The notes beneath the pieces are model-generated. The model saw only the letters and a list, made by a program, of their open reading frames with translations, was not told the DNA's origin and searched no databases. Made by a program: the position numbers and the translations under genes. Positions 45,901 through 53,501 of a stretch of DNA of 64,000 bases are shown here, in pieces. The stretch comes from Prevotella jejuni (lineage in GTDB: Bacteria; Bacteroidota; Bacteroidia; Bacteroidales; Bacteroidaceae). How positions within the stretch are numbered: position 1 is the stretch's first letter; each line of letters begins with the position of its first letter. The stretch covers positions 50,886 to 114,885 of the forward strand of contig NZ_FZNZ01000008.1 of NCBI RefSeq assembly GCF_900187995.1, read 5' to 3'.

Positions 45901-46243
45901 CTTGTGACACACGGTTCTGTACATTGACTGCTGCCATATTAGGGTCTGCACCCTGCTTGAAGTAAACAGTAATCATTGCCATACCAGCATTGGTTGCTGT
46001 TGACTCCATATAAGTCATGTTCTCAACACCATTGATACTCTCCTCCAATGGTGTAATAACTGAATTCAATACGGTCTGTGCATCAGCTCCTTGATAAAAT
46101 GTCTGAATAGAAATCGTAGGAGGTGCAATATTCGGATATTGTTCAATAGGCAGTGATATCAATCCAATGATACCCAAGAGTACAAAGAAGATTGATATAA
46201 CCGTTGATAATACCGGTCGTTTAATGAAATTCGTAAATGTCAT
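42980..46243 (-). CDS. RND multidrug efflux transporter (AcrB/MexB-like, HAE1)
   Basis: 1087 residues, normal length. Proton-driven inner-membrane pump that expels drugs and lipophilic compounds through the MFP and OMF partners. Twelve membrane segments and two large periplasmic loops. The proton-relay Asp pair lies in LLAIAIVVDDAIVVVEAV (TM4, like D407/D408 of AcrB), and the Lys of TM10 is in LIGLLAKNAILIVEFA. The N-terminus MTFTNFIKRPVLSTVISIFF is typical of HAE1. Middle gene of the operon MFP-RND-OMF-LpxA-like. Confidence 0.96.
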   Translation of the reverse strand: MTFTNFIKRPVLSTVISIFFVLLGIIGLISLPIEQYPNIAPPTISIQTFYQGADAQTVLNSVITPLEESINGVENMTYMESTATNAGMAMITVYFKQGADPNMAAVNVQNRVSQAQALLPAEVTRAGVTVSKRQSSTVVMYSLTTDDGRYDDEFLTNYNNINIVPMLKRINGVGDVHTPGMKTYSMRIWLLPDKMKQYGLVPSDISGALAEQNIEAAPGSFGEQSKLKFEYTMRYKGRLKTPEEYGNIIISSNTNGQTLHLRDVAKVELGGLMYSVAMRNNGQPAVLGMVNQVAGSNATQIAEDVKTALADAQKQMPPGMKVTIEQDVTEFLFASIAEVIRTLVITLVLVFFVVYIFLQDFRSTVIPMIAVPVALIGTFFFLWVFGFSINLLTLSALLLAIAIVVDDAIVVVEAVHAKLDLGYKSAMTAAIDAMNEISGAIISITLVMAAVFVPVSFIGGTSGTFYREFGVTMAVSIVISALNALTLSPALCAIFLKPHGDDEEHKKLSRVDRFHIAFNAQYEKINSKYQKTVEKVINHRWISGVSVVLGVIALVLTMTFTQTGLVPNEDTGSIYVMISTPPGTSQVETQKVTDQVDKMLASNPYIERREQIVGYNFMAGQGSNQSTFIIKLKPFAEREYGMIERIKSVFDGAGIAGLFIDPTSSNMVLGMIYKQTSSIKGAQIIAFAPPMIPGYGMTNGLSFSLQDKTGGDLNKFFKIAQDYIAALNKRPEFSRALTTYNPNYPQYMVDVDVAKAKQAGTSPAAILSVLQGYYGGMYASNFNAYGKLFRVMIQGTAESRMDESSMNNIYVRTAAGMAPVSEFCTLKRVYGPSNITRFNLFTSIAVSATPANGVSSGQAIKAAEEVAKQILPQGYGYEFSGLTRSERESSNSTAMIFVLCIVFVYLILSAQYESYILPLAVILSIPFGLAGAFIFTLLFGHSNDIYMQISLIMLIGLLAKNAILIVEFALERRRTGMAIKYAAILGAGARLRPILMTSLAMVIGLLPLMFASGVGRNGNQTLGAAAVGGMLIGTLCQVFVVPALFAGFQYLQERIKPLEFEDEANHDVIKELEQFAKGPAHDYKVEE

Positions 46244-46325
46244 AATACCTAATTATTTATTTAGGGTTTAGAAGTATTGAATGAGTTAAGCAATACATCA
46301 TCGCCGATCATTCAACACTCATCAC

Positions 46326-47660
46326 CTACTTATCGTCGCCCTTCATTGCTTTAAGGAAGCCTGAGGCAGAACTCTGCTTCTCGCCCAATTTCTCTGCTTT
46401 CTGAATGGCTTTATCATACTCCGCAGGGGTTAGAGCCTTAATCCATGTACCATCTTCAAGACTGGAAACGCCCTTACTTACAATACGATCACCCATCTTA
46501 AGACCACCTGTCACGATATAGTTGATACCATCATTCTGTGGATCAATGCTTATCTCGCTATAACGTACTGTGTCTTTAGCATCAACCTTGTAGACAAAGA
46601 CCTTATTCTGAACTTGTACGGTAGCCTCCTGTGGTATCAACAATACACGATTGTTAGTCTTTGCTATAACTATCTGACCACTTCCACCACTCTTCAGTAA
46701 GTGTTCTGGATTAGGGAAACGAGCAATAACACTTACTGTACCTGTTGTTGGATCAATAATACCACTGGTCTTAACAACGACTCCTTCATGATTATAGGTT
46801 GTTCCATCAGCCAATATCAAGCTCACACCTGGGAAAGACTTGATGGCATTACTCAATCCATTATTAGTACGACTGAGCTTTAAAACATCCGCTTCTGTCA
46901 TAGAGAAATAAACTTCTATTGAAGAGTTATTGCTGACTGTGGTAACTGGCTGTGCTGAAGAAGCACTTACCAAAGCTCCCTCCTTATATGGGAGGCTACC
47001 AATATAGCCTGATGCGGGGCTCTTCACATAGCAGAAACCAAGGTTATCTTTAGCTGTAGCAAGCATAGCTTGAGCCTGACGAACAGCTGCTACTGCTTGA
47101 GTCACAGCTGTCTTAGCTGCGACAACACTACTCTGTGCTTGACTAACAGCCGACTGCGCTGTCTCGTATGCATTCTTTGCTGACTCCAACTCATACTCGC
47201 CAATCACCTTATTATTATATAGGTTCTTGCTGTTACTATATGTTAAACGTGAAGTGGCAGCCTGTGCGTTGGCAGAATTGAGGCTTGCATTTGCCTGAAT
47301 GACACGAGCTTGTGCACCTGCAACACCACTTTGTGCTGATGCTACCTGTGCCTCAGCTTGGCGTACTGCAGCTTGATAAGTAGAGTTATCTACTACAAAT
47401 AGCACCTGACCAGCATGAACATACTCACCTTCATGTACATACAGTTTTGTAATAAAACCGCTAACCTTCGGACGAACCTCAACATCCTGTACACCCTTGA
47501 TGGTTGCTGGGAATGTTGTCTTCAACTGTGCATTAGCTGCACCAATCGTTACTACTGGATACTCATTACTTGTAGGAAGACCCTGTTGGCCTCCCTTACA
47601 GCTGGTAAGTAACACTGCCGCTGCTGCAACAGCAGCCAGTAAGACACCTTTTTTCTTCAT
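46326..47660 (-). CDS. Periplasmic adaptor (MFP, AcrA-like) lipoprotein
   Basis: 444 residues. Lipobox LLTSC (Cys 21), lipoyl half KLYVHEGEYVHAGQVLFVVD (about 73-92), a long Ala/Gln/Ser-rich coiled-coil hairpin (QAEAQVASAQSGVAGAQARV...; about 100-200), the second lipoyl half KSPASGYIGSLPYKEGALV, and beta-barrel and membrane-proximal domains. It links the RND pump to the outer-membrane channel. First gene of the operon; a promoter-like box and an inverted repeat lie upstream at 47769-47804. Confidence 0.95.
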   Translation of the reverse strand: MKKKGVLLAAVAAAAVLLTSCKGGQQGLPTSNEYPVVTIGAANAQLKTTFPATIKGVQDVEVRPKVSGFITKLYVHEGEYVHAGQVLFVVDNSTYQAAVRQAEAQVASAQSGVAGAQARVIQANASLNSANAQAATSRLTYSNSKNLYNNKVIGEYELESAKNAYETAQSAVSQAQSSVVAAKTAVTQAVAAVRQAQAMLATAKDNLGFCYVKSPASGYIGSLPYKEGALVSASSAQPVTTVSNNSSIEVYFSMTEADVLKLSRTNNGLSNAIKSFPGVSLILADGTTYNHEGVVVKTSGIIDPTTGTVSVIARFPNPEHLLKSGGSGQIVIAKTNNRVLLIPQEATVQVQNKVFVYKVDAKDTVRYSEISIDPQNDGINYIVTGGLKMGDRIVSKGVSSLEDGTWIKALTPAEYDKAIQKAEKLGEKQSSASGFLKAMKGDDK

Positions 47661-47768
47661 ACCTATAATATTAAATATTCTTTTTCTATATTCTTTCTCA
47701 CAAATAGTAAGACTCTAACTATGTACCTCTAAGGGGTTTTATCAGTAAGTCTAAGCCCTTATAAAACC

Positions 47769-47804
47769 AAAACTAAGTGTTTTAGTTTTCGGTATGCAAA
47801 GATA
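47769..47804 (-). promoter_or_regulatory. Efflux operon promoter box with adjacent inverted repeat
   Basis: Minus-strand TATCTTTG (47804-47797); just downstream AAAACTAA (47769-47776) and TTAGTTTT (47782-47789) form an inverted repeat with a 5-base spacer near the predicted transcription start. Position fits a repressor operator; no regulator gene is adjacent. Confidence 0.5.
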
Positions 47805-47858
47805 CACATTTTTATCCATTGACATCGAACAAGCACTTACTTTTTTAACATTTATTAT

Positions 47859-49283
47859 TTATATCAATCCTAACTCTTTTGCTTTTACTTGTAACAAAGC
47901 TAATAGTGGCTCACGCTCATTGGGTACCTTATTATCAAGAACAGCATCCTTCAATGTCTTTTTCAGTTCTCCCACCTCTCTACTCGGCTTCAGATTAAAC
48001 ATCTCCATAATCTCATTACCGTCAATACAAGGCTGTAACAAACGCTTATAATCACGGTCTTTCAGGTCTTTTAGTTTCTCACGAACAATACGGAAGTTAT
48101 CTAAGAAGCGCTGTTTTCGTACCGCATTCTTACTTGTTATATCTGCTTCACAGAGCGTCATCAGGTCGTCTATATCATCACCAGCATCATTCATCAATCG
48201 CCGAACGGCTGAGTCAGTCACCTCTTCATCGGCTATGACTATCGGACGCATGTGTAGGTCTACTTGCTTCTGCACATATTTCATCTTACTATCCATCGGG
48301 AGATTTAGACGTCGGAAGATTGTTGGGACCATCTTTGCACCCACAAAGTTGTGGTTATGAAAGGTCCACCCAGCCACTGTATCCCATCGCTTACACTTTG
48401 CTTTCCCCACATCATGTAACAAGGCTGCCCACCGCAACCATAGATTATCCGTATGTTTACAAATATTATCTAACACTTCTAAGGTGTGATAGAAGTTATT
48501 CTTATGTGCACGACCATTCTTTGTTTCCACAACATCGAGTGCAACAAGCTCAGGCAGAATAAGCTGCAGGAGACCACAACGGTATAACTCAATAAAGCCC
48601 TTACTTGGAGTTGCCGTCATCATAATCTTATTCAACTCTTCTTCTATGCGTTCCCCGCTGATAATCTTAATTCGTTCTGCATTTCGCTCCAAGGCTTCAA
48701 AGGTCTCATCCTCTATGAAGAAATTAAGCTGTGTGGCAAAACGAACACAGCGCATCATGCGCAATGGATCATCTGAGAAGGTTACATCTGGATCGAGAGG
48801 AGTACGGATAATACCATCCCAAAGGTCATCAATGCCTCCAAATGGGTCTACTAACTCACCGAAGCGTTCCTTATTCAAGCAAACAGCCATCGCATTAATC
48901 GTAAAGTCACGGCGGTTCTGGTCATCCTCTAATGTGCCATTCTCTACTACAGGTTTCCTACTGTCGTGGCTATAACTTTCCTTGCGTGCCCCGACAAACT
49001 CCACCTCTATGTTCTTATACTTTACTTGCGCTGTTCCAAAGTTACGAAAGACTGACAAATGCGCCTTCCTCCCCAAGATGGATTTTAACTCACTTGCAAC
49101 CTGAATACCACTTCCTACAACCACAACATCAATGTCGTTTGACGGACGTTCCAAAAACAAATCACGAACGTAACCACCTACAACATAGCATTCTAAGCCA
49201 AGTTTATCTGCTGCAGATGAGATGTGATGGAATATGTCTTTATCTATAAGCTGTGCCAATTCGGCATCTGAAAGATCTCGCAT
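47859..49283 (-). CDS. cca: CCA-adding-type tRNA nucleotidyltransferase with HD domain
   Basis: 474 residues. Class II nucleotidyltransferase head: VVGGYVRDLFLERPSNDIDVVVVGSG (about 32-58; the DxD is D52/D54 by rough count), then RRDFTINAMAV and the template region FSDDPLRMMRCVRFATQL. A C-terminal HD domain follows (WAALLHDVGKAKCKRWD). It adds or repairs the CCA end of tRNA; the HD domain suggests an added phosphatase or phosphodiesterase activity. Poly(A) polymerase is an alternative, but the layout matches Bacteroidales cca genes. Own promoter at 49317-49347. Confidence 0.9.
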   Translation of the reverse strand: MRDLSDAELAQLIDKDIFHHISSAADKLGLECYVVGGYVRDLFLERPSNDIDVVVVGSGIQVASELKSILGRKAHLSVFRNFGTAQVKYKNIEVEFVGARKESYSHDSRKPVVENGTLEDDQNRRDFTINAMAVCLNKERFGELVDPFGGIDDLWDGIIRTPLDPDVTFSDDPLRMMRCVRFATQLNFFIEDETFEALERNAERIKIISGERIEEELNKIMMTATPSKGFIELYRCGLLQLILPELVALDVVETKNGRAHKNNFYHTLEVLDNICKHTDNLWLRWAALLHDVGKAKCKRWDTVAGWTFHNHNFVGAKMVPTIFRRLNLPMDSKMKYVQKQVDLHMRPIVIADEEVTDSAVRRLMNDAGDDIDDLMTLCEADITSKNAVRKQRFLDNFRIVREKLKDLKDRDYKRLLQPCIDGNEIMEMFNLKPSREVGELKKTLKDAVLDNKVPNEREPLLALLQVKAKELGLI

Positions 49284-49316
49284 AAAATAATGTTATCTTT
49301 AATAATAAGAGTCATG

Positions 49317-49347
49317 CAAAGATACATAATTTCCTTAACTCTCACAA
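49317..49347 (-). promoter_or_regulatory. Promoter of cca
   Basis: Minus-strand TTG (49347-49345), 20 bases, TATCTTTG (49324-49317). Confidence 0.65.
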
Positions 49348-49882
49348 GACTAAAAGTAAGTGAATACGCTTTTTACAACTAACTATTTACACAATAACGC
49401 AAGTTACGAGTATAGATAAGCATGATGTAAATCAAGTAAATTGGTAAAAAGAATATACAACATTCATCTTCACGCTTACAAAAGTGGCTAAACTTAAATG
49501 GAAAGTACCATTAGACAAACGTTAACATATCACAATAAAAGCTGATTAATCACGATCGATACGTTAATTAAAGTTTCGTTTTAGAAAGTTTCCAACAAGC
49601 TTTTTTACTGTTTACAGAAGAATGATTAACTTTGCAACCCACTAAAAAAAGCGACGGTAAAGAACTTGGTAATAAGTCTTTAAGACCGTGTAAAGATAAA
49701 ATAACCACCGAATACGGATTTGTGATATCAGTAATTAAGGACTCCATCTAACGGAGATGTCCAAGAGAAAAGGACTGACGACAAAGTAAAAGACATAAAG
49801 AAGTCGGTCACGGATAACAAAAGAATCAAAAGAAAACCATGATATCCAAAGAGAGTAAATAGGATAACAAAAAGGAGAAAAA
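49348..49882. other. Gene-free region with a long leader for the small-peptide/lipoprotein operon
   Basis: TAACTTTG (49627-49634) is a candidate -7 box on the plus strand, giving a leader of about 240 bases. In it a hairpin is possible around 49739-49763 (CATCT and AGATG within GGACTC...GTCC). No supported coding sequence. Confidence 0.4.
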
Positions 49883-50047
49883 ATGAAGAAAGTATATCAA
49901 AAACCATCTACCCTTCTGGTCAAAATAGAGACAGAAGGTGATTTCTTAATGGATAGTGCGCATGGTACTCAGCACGAGGGATTTACAGAAACTCACGATC
50001 CTAACCTTAGAGTTGAAGATGGTACTGACGATGACTCACCATTTTAA
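49883..50047 (+). CDS. 54-residue protein of unknown function
   Basis: Starts MKKVYQKPSTLLVKIETEGD and ends DDDSPF; an A-rich purine stretch (AAAAGGAGAAAAA) just before the ATG could serve as a ribosome site. Acidic C-terminal half with no signal peptide. Short proteins of the form MKKxYxxPSTxVVxxE occur upstream of surface lipoprotein genes in Prevotella. It is the first gene before the LRR lipoprotein, 52 bases away, and probably shares its transcript. The function is unknown. Confidence 0.6.
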   Translation: MKKVYQKPSTLLVKIETEGDFLMDSAHGTQHEGFTETHDPNLRVEDGTDDDSPF

Positions 50048-50099
50048 CCACAAAGGATTAAGCTTATCAAAAAACGAACAAAAAATCAAAAAGAATTAT

Positions 50100-52145
50100 A
50101 TGAAACATTTTAAAGCATACTTACTGTGCTTAGGACTTGCACTTATCACAGTATCATGTTCTCAAGACGACTTCGGAAACGGCGACAGTGACAGTGAGAA
50201 TCTCGTTGAGATGAGCTTTATTGCAGGCTCTTCACAGCCTGTCACACGTACAGTACTTGGCTCAGACGGCGCAACTGTTACTTGGCAAGCAAACGATAAG
50301 ATTGGTATTGGCTTTAAATCACCCTCTGCCAAGAATTTCCCATTCACAACTCCTACTGCAGGAAGCGACGTACATTTCTGGGGAAAAGCACCAAATGTCA
50401 ATAACGTATCATACTTCATGATGTATCCTTATCAGCAGGATGCGAAGATTTCAGCAAACAGTAACACCCAAGCAATATACCAATACAACTTTCCAAAGGA
50501 ACAAAATGCCATTGCAGGCACATTTGATCCAAAGGCGAATGTATCTGTTGGTATCATTCCACAGCGTGGAAAACCATTCATTGCATACAATGTTGGTGGT
50601 TTGCTCCGCTTTACCATCAAAGGAACTTCAGACGTAAAGCAGGTGAAATTACTTGCTATTGGGCAGGAGAACCTTGCTGGTAATTTAAAGTCAACTATCA
50701 CTTTTGCTACTGATGGAAAGATTAGTGCGGCTAAAAACGAGTTCACTGCGGCTTCTCCGGTGGTAAACCTAAAAGCCGAGTCTGGCACCCTTGAGGAGAA
50801 CAAGGCATATTACATTGCACTCCCAGAACAAAAGCTTTCACAGGGTTTGACGCTTGTCTTTATCATGCAAGATGGCAAAGCTATCTTGAAGAAGGTTAAG
50901 CAAGAAATCAACATTCAGCGTGCCAAGGTTTACGACCTCGGTGAGATGACACTTGATGCATCTAAGGCTAAGGCTTTCATCCTCAAGAATCAGGGTCTGA
51001 TTGAGGCTGTTGGTGCGAAGGTATTAGGCGGCTTAACTACAACCGCAGATGGACACCTAGACATCTATGCAGCAGACAACTTGGAGAAAATCCTTTCTTA
51101 CAAGGGTATATTGAAGATTAACAAAAACGACAAGCTAACATCAATTGATGAGCTACAATACTATCGTAATGTAACAGGACTAATTCTCGAAGATAATAAG
51201 AACCTCGCAGGAGAACTAAATTTCAACAAATATCCACAGATTACTAACCGAATAATACTTAGTGGTAGCCCATTAGTAACAAAGATAAATGTAACCGGGT
51301 TAAATAAGATAATAGAGTTACAAGCACATAATTTAAGTGGACTAAAAGAAGTTGTAACAGGTGATAACGAAACACTCAGCGCACTTGGGCTATATAGTAA
51401 TGGTAGTCTTGAGTCTGTTAATGCAAGCAATATGCCTTCATTAACAAAATTACAGACATATTATAGTTCTAATATAAAGTATATCAACACCACCAATACT
51501 CCTAAATTAAAAGAACTTAATGCTGCCTCAGATGGTAGTTTATTAGCTGTTATTGGTTTAGATGGGAATAGAAATCTGGAAATCTTTAAGGCTTCCTTTT
51601 CTAAAATTGAAAGCTATGATTTCAGCCTTCTAACTAAGTTGAAAGAAATCAATCTCACATCTTCTGCAGCAAAAGAAATAAAGGGATTAGACGTTATAGG
51701 AGCAAGTCTACAGATTTTAGACATAGCAGACTCAAATATAAGTTCTGTAGATGTATCACACAATCCAAACCTTAGCAGACTTGATATAAATCAACTAAAA
51801 GGAATGACTCAGATAGATGTAACACACAACACAAAACTAACACAGCTATATACATCGTTCACTCCCCTGTCAACTCTTGACATCTCCAACAATACAAAAT
51901 TAAAAGAACTAAGAGTTGCTCATAATAAGCTCACGTCATTAGACATACGCCACCTTACTGATTTAACACAATTATACGCTGGTAGCCAAACCCCAAATGG
52001 CTTCTTAGCAAACATTACTGTCACAATGACTGCTGCACAAAAGGCTAAACTGGAACAAGTAAAGCCATTCAAAGAAAGTGCTAACGATGACAGAGCCAAT
52101 CACGATGACACGAATAGCTGGGTAAAAGTAGTAGTAGCACCATAA
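50100..52145 (+). CDS. Surface lipoprotein with fimbrillin-like head and LRR-like repeats
   Basis: 681 residues from the Met at 50100 (MKHFKAYLLCLGLALITVSC), whose lipobox ITVSC ends at Cys 20; an in-frame Met at 49956 lies inside the preceding small gene and is unlikely. Residues about 30-285 (VEMSFIAGSSQPVTRTVLGSDGATVTWQANDKIGIGF) look like a Bacteroidales fimbrillin or Mfa-type N-terminal domain. Residues about 320-650 contain irregular leucine-rich repeats (LDISNNTKLKELRVAHNKLTSLDIRHLTDLTQLYAG). It is probably on the cell surface and may bind host or partner proteins; that is an inference. Ends at a strong terminator. Confidence 0.8.
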   Translation: MKHFKAYLLCLGLALITVSCSQDDFGNGDSDSENLVEMSFIAGSSQPVTRTVLGSDGATVTWQANDKIGIGFKSPSAKNFPFTTPTAGSDVHFWGKAPNVNNVSYFMMYPYQQDAKISANSNTQAIYQYNFPKEQNAIAGTFDPKANVSVGIIPQRGKPFIAYNVGGLLRFTIKGTSDVKQVKLLAIGQENLAGNLKSTITFATDGKISAAKNEFTAASPVVNLKAESGTLEENKAYYIALPEQKLSQGLTLVFIMQDGKAILKKVKQEINIQRAKVYDLGEMTLDASKAKAFILKNQGLIEAVGAKVLGGLTTTADGHLDIYAADNLEKILSYKGILKINKNDKLTSIDELQYYRNVTGLILEDNKNLAGELNFNKYPQITNRIILSGSPLVTKINVTGLNKIIELQAHNLSGLKEVVTGDNETLSALGLYSNGSLESVNASNMPSLTKLQTYYSSNIKYINTTNTPKLKELNAASDGSLLAVIGLDGNRNLEIFKASFSKIESYDFSLLTKLKEINLTSSAAKEIKGLDVIGASLQILDIADSNISSVDVSHNPNLSRLDINQLKGMTQIDVTHNTKLTQLYTSFTPLSTLDISNNTKLKELRVAHNKLTSLDIRHLTDLTQLYAGSQTPNGFLANITVTMTAAQKAKLEQVKPFKESANDDRANHDDTNSWVKVVVAP

Positions 52146-52174
52146 GACTATACTGCATTTACACATACATCCAC

Positions 52175-52217
52175 AGAGCGGGAATGTCCCTAACAGGCGT
52201 TCCCGCTCTTTTATTTT
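52175..52217 (+). terminator. Terminator of the LRR lipoprotein gene
   Basis: Perfect 10-base stem AGAGCGGGAA / TTCCCGCTCT with a 15-base loop, followed by TTTATTTT. Confidence 0.92.
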
Positions 52218-52259
52218 ATAATCTTTCGTATAGTTTTAGGCAAAGTATTACGAAGATTG

Positions 52260-52640
52260 AAAGACTTTTTTTAATATCAAATCCCGCAGACAAGGTTCTG
52301 AAAAATCATTACATAATTCCGTATAAAACATCTATAAATAAAGGCAAAAACACTGATAAGAAGTGAGTATACAACCAACAGAAAATCAATTAGTTATAAA
52401 GTAGCCCAAAGAAGGTGCCTAATTAGACTCCAAAAGGGCCTTAGTTAGACCTCAAAAGGGCTCCTTCTACAAGCTAATTAGCCGTCTTTTAGAAGCCAAA
52501 AGAGCATATATTGGCTTCGAACTGCATAAAATATTTTACAAACATCACACAATAAAGGAAATAAGTTGTTTGCTGAAGACGAATAGATAGGGTATCAATT
52601 TGTATTTTACCCTGCAGTTTATCCTCCTTTGTGAGACCAA
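52260..52640 (+). repeat. Intact copy of the dispersed repeat
   Basis: About 380 bases. Left part similar to 10441-10608 and right part to 40324-40620. It contains internal repeats of AAAAGGGC and TAATTAG. It lies in the 800-base gene-free gap between the LRR gene and the DUF1599 gene. No coding content is evident. Confidence 0.75.
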
Positions 52641-52923
52641 CAGATATAAGAAAGTAATACCATACAAGTGTATAACCCTTTATTCTATTCACAACCAATA
52701 AACTAATGGAAAAACCTTAAGGCATACGATTTCTCTCAAAAAAACTTAGGGTTAAGCCCCTCAGAAAACCTTGTAAACCGACCGAAAGACACCTATCTAT
52801 CTTCAACACAAAGATTGACAAAGGATATTCAAGTCCTTGTTGTAATTGCTCACAATGATTTACGAACCAACCTTAAACACAGGAATAGTTGTTAATTCAT
52901 TCGTTTATTACAGCGAAATTACG

Positions 52924-52931
52924 TATTTTTG
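52924..52931 (+). promoter_or_regulatory. -7 box of the DUF1599-tpiA operon
   Basis: TATTTTTG, 21 bases before the ATG at 52953. It overlaps an alternative in-frame TTG start at 52929, which is thereby excluded. Confidence 0.55.
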
Positions 52932-52952
52932 CAGTCAAATCAATATAAGACT

Positions 52953-53501
52953 ATGGCAAGTCAACTGACAAAGACACAGCAGGATTTTCAAGATGTACTC
53001 GCTGAGTGCAGAAGTCTTTTCGCAAAGAAGCTCCATGACTATGGTGCTTCATGGCGCATTCTGCGTCCTTCTTCCCTTACTGATCAGCTCTTTATCAAGG
53101 CGAAACGCATCCGTTCCTTGGAGATTACAGGTAAGAGTTTGGTGGGTGAAGGTATTCGCCCAGAATTCATTGCGCTGATAAACTACAGTATTGTAGGACT
53201 TATCCAGTTGGAGAAAGGCTTTGTTGATAGCGTCGATATGACCCCTGACGAAGCTTTAGATCTGTACGACAGATACGCAAAAGAGGCCTACGAATTAATG
53301 ATTAAGAAAAATCACGACTATGGCGAAGCATGGCGCGATATGCGTGTCAGTAGCTATACCGACCTCATCTTGACAAAGATTGAGCGTATTAAAGAGATAG
53401 AAGACCTTGGTGGAGCAACGCTTGTTAGCGAGGGTATCGATGCCAACTACATGGATATAATGAACTACGCAGGCTTTGGAGCAATCAAACTACATGAATA
53501 A
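52953..53501 (+). CDS. DUF1599 protein (two repeats)
   Basis: 182 residues from [12 protein letters not shown]. Two copies of the DUF1599 unit: [35 protein letters not shown] (about 22-56) and [35 protein letters not shown] (about 112-146). The motif HDYG-x3-W is shared by both. The family is of unknown function and resembles MazG-like nucleotide pyrophosphohydrolase folds only loosely. It overlaps the next gene by 8 bases (ATGAATAA), so it is translated together with the DoxX-like/TPI ORF. Confidence 0.8.
   Translation: MASQLTKTQQDFQDVLAECRSLFAKKLHDYGASWRILRPSSLTDQLFIKAKRIRSLEITGKSLVGEGIRPEFIALINYSIVGLIQLEKGFVDSVDMTPDEALDLYDRYAKEAYELMIKKNHDYGEAWRDMRVSSYTDLILTKIERIKEIEDLGGATLVSEGIDANYMDIMNYAGFGAIKLHE

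Noticed and set aside
52184..52366. 60-codon open frame after the LRR gene
   Set aside because: It starts within the terminator hairpin and runs into the dispersed repeat; no coding features.
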